Shown here: positions 25,098 through 35,092 of the stretch, piece by piece
Layout of the letters: each line of letters starts with the position of its first letter
Numbering within the stretch: the first letter of the stretch is position 1
Source of the DNA: Lutjanus erythropterus
Taxonomy: Eukaryota > Chordata > Actinopteri > Lutjaniformes > Lutjanidae
Direction: 5' to 3'
Assembly (NCBI GenBank): GCA_020091685.1
Contig: CM034595.1
Span: forward strand, 8,517,132 to 8,581,131
DNA length: 64,000 nt
Made by a program: the position numbers and the translations under genes
Notes under the pieces: generated by a model
The model's database searches: none
What the model was told of the DNA's origin: nothing
Seen by the model: only the letters and a program-made list of their open reading frames with translations

Positions 25098-25882
25098 CTC
25101 CAGGGGTGAGTGTTTCAACACTTTTAATCCCGATCAAAACGATCCGGATGCGATTGAGTCTCAAAATTGATATTTCAAAACAAGGATATGTGATCCTGAT
25201 CCCACAAAAACTGGATAGGGATTTGGTAATCCAGTCCTACCCAGAATCCAGATCAAATGTTGTTTTGAGTATTTCAAAACTCCAAGGTGCAGATTAAGAG
25301 AGTTTTGATGCTAAAAATCTGGATTATCCTGATCCCAGTGGAAAAGTAGATTCATCATGGATTCAAGGTGGATGTAGAGACAAGTAGGATTCATGGGATC
25401 TATTTAATCATGATTTTATTTATTTATTGCATATTAAAATAACACAGATCATGCCAAAAAATATACATTCTAAATTAAACACTTAAGCAATTAACCAATA
25501 TTTTCAATTAGAATACCAATAAAACTCCAAGCTGTTGTGTAAAAAATGTGTTGGTGCAAAAACAAAAATTTCATATTGTTTCCTTCGTGTAATGCGCAAT
25601 TCTCACCTGCATCAAGCTTGATAATATCACTAAGTGATGCAGAGTTCCTCACTGCGGTAGAAGACCTACTTCTTACTCTGACCAACAGATGGAGGCCAAT
25701 CCAATGACTGCAAATCTGGATTCTGTAATCTGGATCCCGTGGTAGAATTTATTTATAGTTCTTTGACCAGGCCAAATCCAACAAGATCAATTTGATCTCA
25801 GATAGAAAAAAAAGGATCACAATCACAAATCTGGATAATTCTGATCCAGATTACTCATTCTGAAATACTGGTGATGTATTTC
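25098..25882. mobile_element. Inverted-repeat DNA element with GATCC-rich ends
   Basis: About 50 bases at the left (AGTGTTTCAAC... AATCCCGATCAAAACGATCC) recur inverted at the right (ACCAGTATTTCAGAATGAG... AATCTGGATCAG). ATCTGGAT and TGATCC motifs are repeated inside on both sides. No transposase and no clear target duplication is visible, so the superfamily is undetermined and the boundaries are approximate. Confidence 0.5.
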
Positions 25883-28655
25883 TTACATCTGACACTACTG
25901 GAGTTTCAGTAGTCCATCCACTGTGGTGTTATGGTCAACTAATTAACATCAATTAAGATATTCTATACTTGACTCTGGCACTTTAACAGCACTTGTTTTC
26001 ATCCAAAATGCAGCATGGTCGAATGACATATGGCTGTGCTCATCCATAGTGTGACGATACATGACCAAGGGACAGATGAAAGCTTGACAAAGGAGTTATT
26101 TTAATCTAAAACACAATATTTACCATCACTGGTGTCACATTTGTCCACGATGTGGATTTTGTAATACTGTCATTACCATAATAAATGTTGTAGCATACTA
26201 AAACTACACTCACAGTTGTAGCAATGGAGTTAAAATCCAGTAACTACTATTTTCCTCACTAACATTACGAGCAAAGCGTGCCAATTTTTCTGTTATTAGC
26301 TGCAAGAACCAGCACAAAAGTCTTCATTCCAGAGAGAACTCAGTGGAATGACTTTTTTATGAAAATGTCCGACAACAACTGGAAAACTTGTGTGCACTAA
26401 GTTTACCGTTTTACTTCAGACTGCTTTCTTAACAAGGATCAGCACAAAGCGATGCTCACTTCAAAACTGAGGCTCAATAATCGATTGATATTAACTTAAA
26501 ACTTTTATGTTTTGCCATTTTTATATTGCTTTATTGTTTATTTTGCAGGTTAGACTGTTGTACTTGATGTTAGCCTATTGCGGGGCTGTGGCGAGCATCT
26601 GCTGTTCTCCCACAAGCAGGGACAATGTTGGACTAATATTGTATTACTGAGGGACAGTCAAGAGAAACTGTGTGAATACTAACCCTCATATGAAACCAGT
26701 TAAATAACCAGAGTAATAGGTTGACGTGGGACTTCATGTTGCTTTTTGTGAAACCCAAGCTCAGCTGGTTTAGTTGTTAGAGAAAGTGTGTCTTTTGTTG
26801 CCACGTGGGTTTTTTTTCTGCCAAATATAGTTCATCATTCTTGTAAAATTTTGCAAATGGATCACAGGTTCACTAATAATGGAGCAGTTACTCCTCCCAC
26901 CACACATGTAGGCCTAATTTCTCTTTATGTCCTTTTAACAAGTGCAGTCGTACAGCACAGTCACATGACGTAAATTTGAGGTCATGTTACCCACCTCTAG
27001 AACATATCCAAAACATTCAAATTCATGTTCAACTTAATGCTAATAGAGAGGGAAGCTGAGAGGTGGAAGGAGTTTTATCTATGAAAGCAGACATCAGTGT
27101 AGCAGTGAGGATGCAGAGCAGATGTTTAGATGTCTGAACTACCGTATGCTCCATGCACTGACACAAAGACGTTTTTTTACAAGGTCTTTTGTGGGTTTTT
27201 TCTCATGAGGACACATGTGCATGCGGGAAATGTGATACACATTCCTGCTAATGGTTTCACACTATTCCATGTTTGGCAGGTGCCAAGAAACAAAGAGAAA
27301 GCACAAATACAAGATACTGGGAAGAATAACAGTGGTCATAAACAACATGGATGTGAACAATGCAGGGTTCTGATGCTGACTTTGTTAATGTTTTATGAGG
27401 GTGGAAAATGACCTCAACACATTTGTTAGATCTCAAGCAAACACGTGAGTTTTGGTGAGAAACACTCAAGACTAACAGAAGCTTTGTTTACAAGGAAAGG
27501 CCTGAATGCAGGTACAAACCTTATGACAATCTACATTTGAGATCTGGAAAGCGAGCCTCTTTGCACCTTGAATGTTAGTTGGTTGCATCAAGAAAACCCA
27601 CTTTTCAAATGAAAAATGGAGAAAACAGTGTTTTATTTTTTTTAAGCAGAATATTGACTTTTGATTTTTTTTTATCACTTACATATTACATGCGTGACAT
27701 CAGTGTGGCTAACATTAGTTATGTGTCCCCCCTCCTGGGACCCTCCTGTGGGAGGCCCAGGGCCTGTGGTGTGAGCAGCCTCTCTGTGTCCTGGGTGCTG
27801 TGGATGTCAGGGACTGCAGTGTCAGCAGCACCGCTCTGTGCCCAGGCTCTGTGGCTGGGGTGCAGTGCTCTCTGTCCTGTGGATCTGCCACTGAGCACCG
27901 ATGTTTTCATGCTACAGAACATCATCTTCTTCTTCTGCTGAACTCCAGTGGCTCTCTTCTTATTTGAGTTTGTTGTTAGATGATCTGTCTGTCCCAGCAT
28001 CCCCTATCACATGACATTGAAAACAGCAACTGACAGAATATGTCAACAATATCTCATCGGGAAGCTTTGTGTCTTAAATGATGAGATGTCTCAATGGCGG
28101 GGAAAGACTTAATGGTTACATGTGTTGAGGCAAGATGGTCTGTGCACGACTCACAAATTTTCAGAGAGTCTTTACTGGGTCACCAGTTTAAGCAAGGTAT
28201 GACAAATTTATTTTATTTTTATTTATTCTATTCTTTATTTTGACTGTGGAATTCTAGCCATCACCCCAGTGACACAGCCATCAGACAGACCACTACAGAA
28301 AAGTTTTTTATCCAATTTGTCACGTGGTAGTCTATCTGCAAAAACATAAAAAAATACATAAATGAACCACTCATAAGAATACAATTTCAATCATTCTTAA
28401 CTAAAACATTTTAAAGTTCTATGTGTTGCAGTATTTTTTTCTTTGACTCCAGTATTTAAATTTCTAATTTCATTTTTTTAAAGTTTCATTTCTTTTTATT
28501 TATTGTCTAAATTCCAGATTTCTTTGGTAAAGTGACTGTGTGTTGCACAGGTTTGCATGTGTTGTTAATTGGTGTTAATGAGAAGTGTGTCATCATCTGT
28601 TTTGTTGTTTATCCACACACAGTTCTCTCATGTTAAATGAGTCAGTGACTCTGGG

Positions 28656-28697
<42 letters not shown>

Positions 28698-29468
28698 AGA
28701 CAGACAAAAGACTTCAAGATGTCATGACATCACCACAGACTGCCCTTTACAGTAAAATAGGTAACTTCTCAACTTACAAGGTTTCACTGAAGAATCACAA
28801 AACCCACAACCTGCTGAGACCCCACCCATCATCCTCCCATCATCCTCCCCGACATCTGTGATGAGAAGAACACCCCATCCAGGATTACCTGTTTCAATGT
28901 GCAACTTCCACACCATGTGGATGATATTCAAAGGAGCTATGATTTCTTGTAAGCAGCTTGTCTCGCATTGTGGTCATTGATTGACCTGCTGCTGCAACTA
29001 ACAAATATTTGAATTATCAGTTAATCTTATGTTATTTCACTTCAGTTACACCATCATCAAAGTGAACGTGTGGCAACTACACACTACAAACACACATCAC
29101 AAGCTACCTGCTACTTGTTGCTTATTCCAACAAGATCTTTTTTCCATTTTGCTGCATGTTTGGTGTCTGGCTGAGTTTTGGCTGAACTGAAGTCCCAGCT
29201 CTAATAGTGATGGTTCACCACTGCTGAACTGAATGGTAAAATCTCAGATGATAACTGGTGTAAGATACATCCAGTAGATGAAGACGGCAGGAGTTCTGTT
29301 GAAAGAATTATTTGTCATGGGTAGACATCTATCCATGCACCAGTCCTGCTGGTGGACGTGTGGATGGCAGTTACTAGATAATGCAGTCAGGACTCCACAC
29401 AACAACAGTGGCTAGATATAATAGAAGAAACACATGTGATGGAGACACTAACATTTTAAGAATACAAG
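25883..29468. other. Intergenic, no gene recognised
   Basis: Mostly AT-rich, apart from a GC-rich block at about 27725-27905 that is open in several frames without a recognisable domain. It includes a CA microsatellite at 28657-28695. Confidence 0.45.
28657..28695. repeat. CA microsatellite
   Basis: A pure CA run of about 39 bp. Confidence 0.95.
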
Positions 29469-29473
29469 AAGCC
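29469..29473. repeat. Gypsy 5-bp target-site duplication (left)
   Basis: AAGCC directly before the 5' LTR, repeated exactly at 34178-34182 after the 3' LTR. Confidence 0.93.
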
Positions 29474-29654
29474 TGTGGTATATTGAGCAGTATGGTGTAT
29501 GGTCATGTACTTATGCCATCTGTACCTCAGTGAACATGGCTGTGTATGGAGTTGTAAGCCACGCATGCGCACTGCTGTTGTTATGATGAAGAGCATGGCT
29601 GAGTAAAGTGAGCAATGAACGCTAGCAATGTGTCCGCCTTGTCAATACACAACA
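29474..29654 (+). repeat. 5' LTR of gypsy element
   Basis: 181 bp, TGTGGTATATTG to ACACAACA. It matches 33997-34177 except for four substitutions. Confidence 0.95.
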
Positions 29655-29659
29655 ATAAC

Positions 29660-29673
29660 TGGCGACAAGGATG
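29660..29673 (+). other. Candidate primer-binding site
   Basis: TGGCGACAAGGATG starts five bases after the LTR with the usual TGG. The complementary tRNA cannot be named from the sequence alone. Confidence 0.5.
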
Positions 29674-29728
29674 AAAACTTTTCGCTGCAGGGAAGGAGAG
29701 ACACTTGGTGTCGGTACTAGTGAGTACA

Positions 29729-30050
29729 ATGGCCCTGTTTGGAAGAATTGACGAGTTCAAGCCCGAAAACAAGCAATGGTCAGCATACATTGAACAGCTG
29801 GAGCAGTTTTTTGAAGCTAACGACATAGCTGAAGAGAAGCATGTAGCCACTTTGCTAAGTGTAATGGGCGCAGCTACGTACGGACCTTTAAGAAACTTAG
29901 TGCAGCCCAGTAAGCCCAAAGAAAAGACTTTTGATGAGATAGCCACCATTCTCAAGGGACACTTTGAGCCAAAGCCTTTATTGGTGGCGGAAAGGTTCTG
30001 TTTTAATCGCTGCAACCAAAAGGCTAACCAGTCAGTGACACTGTATGTAG
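29729..30050 (+). pseudogene. Gypsy gag, 5' portion, cut by hAT insertion
   Basis: The frame from the ATG at 29729 reads MALFGRIDEFKPENKQWSAY, then LEQFFEANDI, LLSVMGAATYGPLRNLV and HFEPKPLLVAERF, typical of the K02A2.6-like gypsy capsid region. It runs into the hAT element after YVA and ends at a TAA at 30059-30061 inside the insertion. The downstream half resumes at 30946. An earlier in-frame ATG at 29705 exists, but the family-like start is at 29729. Confidence 0.85.
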
Positions 30051-30841
30051 CAGTGGCGTAACTGGGCTGTATTCCACATGGGTTTTGAGGTCAAAGGGGC
30101 CTGACATTGGTGTAAACTTATTGTTTCATTCTTCAGCTCCGTTTTATATATTCACACACGTTTGTTTTGTCTCTGCTCCAAACCATGGATGTATTATGGT
30201 CTAAATCCGCACCACCGTCAGAGCGTCTTGTTCCCATGACAACTGACCAGAGAAAGACACATGGCGCGTCATGTTTATGGGCTTCAACTGTGGCTGAGGC
30301 CACACCAAGCAGCTGGAGCGGATCCAGGTTCGGTACTAGTAGTGTCGGTTCTTGTGACAACCCTAGTCTCAAGTCTGAGATCATGATAGCGTTACAGTGT
30401 GTCTGTTACAGCAGACAGTGCTTGTTTACCTGCTGTGGCTGTGCTGCTGCTCGGACCCGTGTCGTCACTGGCCTGGCTGCTCCCACCACAACAGAAGAGA
30501 TCTGTCAGTTTCGTGCATTTGGCCGCATCCTCAATTAACTTTTTTTTCTTTTTTGCCCTACGCTTATCTGCACCACACATCTCTTTTTCTGGTGGCTTCT
30601 TTCTTTTCAGCATCTTTGCAAATCTCCTCTACCTTGCTTGTTTTTTTCTTTCTTTTTTTCCAGAAAAATAACAGTCACCGTCTGAGCAGCTGAGCCAATC
30701 ACATTCAATAAACGCATGGATCAGTTCAAATTGGGAGGGGCCGCTCGTATCCCCCCTTATATGCAACAAAATGCAGTGACCCAGTCTGACGTTACACTCC
30801 GTGCTACCTGCCGCTGCGAGGGTCAACCGCGGCAACATTAC

Positions 30842-30877
<36 letters not shown>

Positions 30878-30937
30878 GACCACAAGAGGGCCCATGGGTT
30901 TACAAAACCCACCAACCCTACGTCATCTACGCCACTG
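30051..30937. mobile_element. hAT element inserted in the gypsy gag
   Basis: The ends are CAGTGGCGTA and TACGCCACTG, a perfect 10-bp inverted repeat. The 8-bp duplication GTATGTAG (30043-30050 and 30938-30945) is perfect, so both limits are exact. It is 887 bp long and contains an A27 run at about 30847-30873. It keeps only the beginning of a transposase gene on the minus strand (30613-30392), so it is non-autonomous. Confidence 0.93.
30392..30613 (-). pseudogene. N-terminal remnant of a hAT (ZMYM1-like) transposase
   Basis: The minus-strand frame starts MLKRKKPPEKEMCGADKRRA, then a lysine run and KLTDLFCC, with a serine/threonine-rich tail. This basic start resembles the N-terminus of ZMYM1-like hAT transposases, which usually open MKRKKPSG followed by a KK/RR stretch. 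The TTF/BED-type zinc region, the DDE domain and the dimerisation domain are absent. The frame stops at 30392. The element probably derives from an autonomous copy by internal deletion. Confidence 0.6.
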
Positions 30938-30945
30938 GTATGTAG

Positions 30946-32560
30946 CCAAGCTGAAGCAATGTGCAGCCAATTGTGACTTCGGGGCGAGCCTAGACTCATC
31001 GCTATGGAACCGGTTCGTCAGCGGAATAAGAAATGAAGCCTGCCAGAGGAGACTACTCTCTGAAAATGACCTCACTTTCGCCAAAGCTTTCGAGATCGCT
31101 CTCAACATGGAGACGGCCGACAGAGACGCACGTCAGCTGAGAGGACTGGAGAGTGAAAACGTTGGGGCTGTCAGCATTCACAAGGTGAGGATACAAGGAA
31201 CAAAAACCTGCTACAGATGCAAAGGAAAAAACCATCATGCAAACGAGTGTCATTTTAAAGAGACTAAATGTCACAGTTGTGGGAAGATTGGACACATTAA
31301 GAAAGCATGTCGTTCAAAGGCACAGACAGAGACTGTGAAAAGTACACAGAGTAGGAGACAACAACAGAAGCACACAAAGTATGTGGAAGCTGAAGAGGAC
31401 ATGGACTTGGAAGTGTTCACTATTTTGACAGTCACAAGTGAGGATGCTGAACTGTACAAAGAGACATTTTCTGTAGCTGATGTTGACCTTGAGATGGAAA
31501 TAGACACAGGAGCTGCTAGGAGTATTATCTCACAGCAAATGTATAAAGGTAAATTCTCACATCTGCCATTACAGAAAGCTACAGTCAAGCTCAGAGCCTA
31601 TAATGGAGGCCACATTCCTGCTTTGGGGCAGATTACAGCCAAAGTGGTCTATGAGGGACAAGTTAGGGATTTGCCACTTTTAGTTGTTAAAAGAAGGGGA
31701 ACAACACTATGTGGCAGAAATTGGCTTAAAGAACTTAAGCTAAACTGGCAACAGATTAAGTACCTAAATGAAAGGAAGTGTAGGTCACTTAAGGATGTGT
31801 TAGATAAATATTCAGAGGCATTTAAAGAAGAGTTGGGGAACTTAAAAGACAAAGCCTCAATCATAGTTAAACCTGAGGTATCCCCCATATTTTGTAAGCA
31901 CAGACCACTTCCATTTGCTATGAAAGAGAGAGTAGAGCAAGAGCTCAAGAGGTTAGAGGAAGCTAACATTATACCTCCAGTTAAACACAGTGAATGGGCC
32001 GCACCCATAGTACCAGTGGAAAAGAGAGACAAGTCACTCCGCCTGTGTGGAGACTACAAAGTGTCAGCTAATCAGGCAGTTGAAACAGACAAGTACCCCT
32101 TGCCATGTTTAGAAGAGCTTTTAGGTACCCTTAGTGGAGGTAAAGTCTTCTCTAAGATAGACTTAACAGCAGCTTATCAGCAAGTGTTACTAGATGATGA
32201 CTCAAAAAAGTACACCACCATCAACACCCACAGAGGGCTGTTTGTATACAACAGACTTCCCTTTGGAATCAGCTCTGCGCCATCCATATTCCAGCCGATT
32301 ATGGAAAACCTGATGAAAGACCTACCTGTGGTTGTTTTTCTGGATGATCTGCTCATCATGGGACGCTCGGAGGAGGAGCACCTCCAAAACCTGCAGAACG
32401 TCCTACAACGGCTCCAGGAAAATGGATTACGAGTGAAACGCTCCAAATGTGAGTTTGGCAAAACCCAAATTGAGTACCTGGGTCATGTACTCGATGAGCA
32501 TGGCATACACCCATCCAAGGACAAGGTGAGAGCTATACAGGAGGCTCCTGCTCCTTATCA
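30946..32560 (+). pseudogene. Gypsy gag 3' part, CCHC knuckles, protease and reverse transcriptase
   Basis: The frame continues the gag (KLKQCAANCDFGASLDSSLW) into two CCHC zinc knuckles at 31209-31250 (CYRCKGKNHHANEC) and 31269-31310 (CHSCGKIGHIKKAC). An aspartic protease DTGA follows near 31502, then a reverse transcriptase with PHS-like and LCGDYK, KIDLTAAYQQ, NRLPFGISSAP and the catalytic pair in FLDDLLIMG (aspartates at 32343-32348). The annotated open frame formally begins at 30801 inside the hAT element, an accident of insertion. A single-base shift near 32560 ends the correct frame. Gag and pol share one frame here. Confidence 0.92.
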
Positions 32561-33420
32561 ACGTCAAAGAGCTACAAGCTTTCTCGGGACTTGTGAATTA
32601 TTATGGGAGATTGGTACCACAGCAGAGCACAGTCCTGGCCCCACTGTACAGACTGCTCAGAGAAAAGGTTACATGGAAATGGACTGAGGTTGAGCAAAAT
32701 GCTTTTTCTAAGTGTAAAGAACTGTTGACTAGTGATCAGGTACTAGCCCACTATGACCCCAGTCTACCGCTCACCTTAGCATGCGATGCCTCTGCATATG
32801 GCATCGGAGCAGTGATTCAACACACTATGCCAAATGGGGAGGAGCGACCAATTGCATACGCCTCCCGTACACTGTCCCCAGCGGAAAAAAAAAATATTTT
32901 CAAATAGATAAAGAGGCCCTTGGACTGATATATGGTGTTAAGAAGTTTCATCAATACTTGTGGGGTAGACACTTTACCTTTTTTTTACATTCAGTGGTGG
33001 GCGATTATACTGTCAGCATATGACTACCACATTGCTTATCACAAGTCAGAGGAGCACAGCAATGCTGATGGACTTTCTCGCTGTCCCCTACCGGAGACCA
33101 GCGACACAGGAACAGCGGTGACAACAGCTGTAGTCCACTCACTGATAGCGGAGCATCTGCAGGGAGCACTGCTCAACGCCACACAAGTCGCCAGAACGAC
33201 GCGCACCGACAGTGAGTTATCCCAAGTGTATAAGTATGTCATGGAAGGCTGGCCTGCCAGAGTAGAAGAAAATTTAAAGGTGTTTCACACAAAGAGAAAT
33301 GAACTGTCCACAGAGCAAGGGTGTGTCCTATGGGGCACCAGAGTCATTGTACCTTTAAAGCTGAGAAGAGCTGTTTTAAAGGAGATGCACTCTGGTCATC
33401 AAGGCATAGTAAAAACTAAA
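32561..33420 (+). pseudogene. Gypsy RT tail, RNase H and integrase N-terminal zinc domain, frameshifted
   Basis: After the shift near 32560 a second frame reads LVNYYGRLVPQQST, then LACDASAYGIGAVIQ (RNase H, first aspartate codon at 32785) up to a stop at 32905. The cause is an extra base in an A-run at 32886-32895. A third frame gives DKEALGLIYGVKKFHQYLWG. Around 32985-33000 some RNase H residues are missing and the frame changes again to ILSAYDYHIAYHKSEEHSNA. The integrase zinc-binding part (LKEMHSGHQGIVKTKA) follows at 33385-33420. None of these frames is functional. Confidence 0.85.
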
Positions 33421-33779
33421 GCATTCATTCATTCGATGCAGATGATGCTGTGTATCTGCGTAGCACTGTGGGGGGAGGCCACAAGTGGATTCCCGGACTG
33501 GTTGTGAGACAAACTGGCCCTGTGTCGTATGAAGTCAGAGAGCAAGACTCCGACACAGTGCACAGACGTCATGGAGACCAGTTGCGAGCACGAGTCATTG
33601 CTGAACCTGTTACTGGAGGTGCTGACTCTCAGACAGGACAGTTTGATGTTAAAGACTGCAGCAGTTCTAAGGAGAGTGTTGAAGCTACGAGGCAAACACC
33701 AGAGCCCCTAGAGCCTGAACCTGTAGCTCCAAGGTGCTCAACCCGAGTGACTAAACCACCTAAGCGTTATATGCCTTAA
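33421..33779 (+). pseudogene. Gypsy integrase C-terminal tail; catalytic core absent
   Basis: Directly after the zinc domain the sequence jumps to a C-terminal piece, HKWIPGLVVRQTGPVSYEVR, then RRHGDQLRA and a proline-rich end RVTKPPKRYMP with TAA at 33777-33779. The whole DDE catalytic core, normally about 150 residues between these parts, is missing. The join lies at about 33420-33450. Confidence 0.85.
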
Positions 33780-33984
33780 GATTGTATACCATATACTTAA
33801 GCAGTCTGAGCACCTTACTTTTACATAAGGAAATGTTGAAGGTTAAAAGGTTGTTGAGTTAAACTGAGGCCATGTATTGTTTTGTTAAGTGTTATCAAGC
33901 AGTCACAATTCAGTTAAGAACAATAGTGTTGTTACGATTTCAACTGTTATTTGGAATATTTTTAGTTGATATATCCTGAGCTAA

Positions 33985-33996
33985 CAGGGGGGATGA
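33985..33996 (+). other. Polypurine tract
   Basis: AGGGGGGATGA-type purine run directly before the 3' LTR, the expected plus-strand primer of an LTR retrotransposon. Confidence 0.75.
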
Positions 33997-34177
33997 TGTG
34001 GTATATTGAGCAGTATGGTGTATGGTCATGTACTAATGCCATCTGTACCTCAGTGAACATGGCTGTGTATGGAGTTGTAAGCCGCACATGCGCACTGCTA
34101 TTGTTATGATGAAGAGCATGGCTGAGTAAAGTGAGCAATGAACGCTAGCAATGTGTCCGCCTTGTCAATACACAACA
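33997..34177 (+). repeat. 3' LTR of gypsy element
   Basis: 181 bp, the same ends as the 5' LTR, with four substitutions between the two copies. The 5-bp duplication AAGCC follows it. Confidence 0.95.
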
Positions 34178-34182
34178 AAGCC

Positions 34183-34927
34183 CAACATGAACAAAAAATG
34201 GGAAATTGGTCAAGTTACAGATTCCAAAGACACGACACCATTAACATGCAAGTAGATATACAAAAACAATAAGCTGTGACTGTATGCATAAAATGTAAGA
34301 ACTCCAATTGAACTGAATAAGAATGCGCAATACAAAGTGTCAAAAATTGTTTTTAAAACTAAACTCAAGAATATTTTATGTAATACAGAAATTTCTGGGG
34401 TTCTTCATATCTTTATTTCAGCACCAAGTGATAACATCTCAGTCTACAAATTATCCTGGTAAAATATCTCTGTGTCAAAATAAAACAAGATTACAGACCC
34501 AAAAATGCAGATGGGGTGAAGCAAATATAGTTTGCATGTGTTTTAACAAAGAAATAGAATGAACAAAAAGCTTACGTGAAGGCAGGAGAGTGTTTAAAAA
34601 CAAACAAATCCAGTCAAAAAGAAGAACACAGAGTCACTGAAAACAAATCCAAAGCCCAAAAAACTAAACAGATCCAGAGTAAAGAGAGTCACACAAGAGT
34701 GACAACAAACTGACACAGAAACAGAGAAACACAAGGACTAAATAAGCCATGAACTAATCTGGCACAGGTGGAACTAATTCTAATCAAAAGGGGTGGGGAA
34801 AAAAGGACAAAAACAGGAAGTAAAGACAAGACATATGAGAGAGTACCAAGACTACAAAATAAAACAGGAAATAACAAACAAAAAAAGCCCAACATCGCTG
34901 AGATCGCTACAGACATTATAAATGTGT
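34183..34927. other. Intergenic, no gene recognised
   Basis: A-rich on the plus strand. No motif. Confidence 0.5.
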
Positions 34928-35092
34928 TGTCTCATGTAGCCAGACGTCTCTACACAGCACTCAGTGCTGGACAGACGTCTGGCTCCACACATACACCTAC
35001 TATATACATGGAAAAACACCCTGCCTTGTTTGCATTTTTTCAAACCAATCACAAACATTTTGGGGGTGCTAAGCCCAGGATGCAGCGACAGT
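34928..35092 (+). repeat. Dispersed repeat with a perfect hairpin (copy 1)
   Basis: AGCCAGACGTCT (34938-34949) is repeated inverted and exactly at 34973-34984. The 23-base spacer has AGCACT and AGTGCT around its centre. The following sequence (AACCAATCACAAACATT, then AAGCCCAGGATGCAGC) is present in inverted order at 51470-51632. The repeat family is not recognised. Confidence 0.6.

Larger units (their letters stand above)
29474..34177 (+). mobile_element. Ty3/gypsy LTR retrotransposon, defective, split by a hAT element
   Basis: Two 181-bp LTRs bound 4704 bp, of which 887 bp plus an 8-bp duplication are a later hAT insertion. A 5-bp target duplication, AAGCC (29469-29473 and 34178-34182), flanks it. 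The domain order is gag, two CCHC knuckles, protease, reverse transcriptase, RNase H, integrase remnant; RT before integrase is the Ty3/gypsy order. The gag and RT resemble the K02A2.6-like gypsy group common in fish. Frameshifts near 32560, 32890 and 32990, a damaged RNase H and a missing integrase core make it non-autonomous. The LTRs differ at four sites (2.2%), so the insertion is fairly young. Confidence 0.95.

Noticed and set aside
29581-30015. 144-codon minus-strand frame
   Set aside because: Antisense shadow of the gypsy LTR and gag.
31649-32461. Minus-strand frames of 94-127 codons
   Set aside because: Antisense shadows of the gypsy protease/RT frame.
30801-32687. 628-codon frame as one intact gene
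   Set aside because: Its first 46 codons come from the inserted hAT element and its last codons are out of frame after a shift near 32560.
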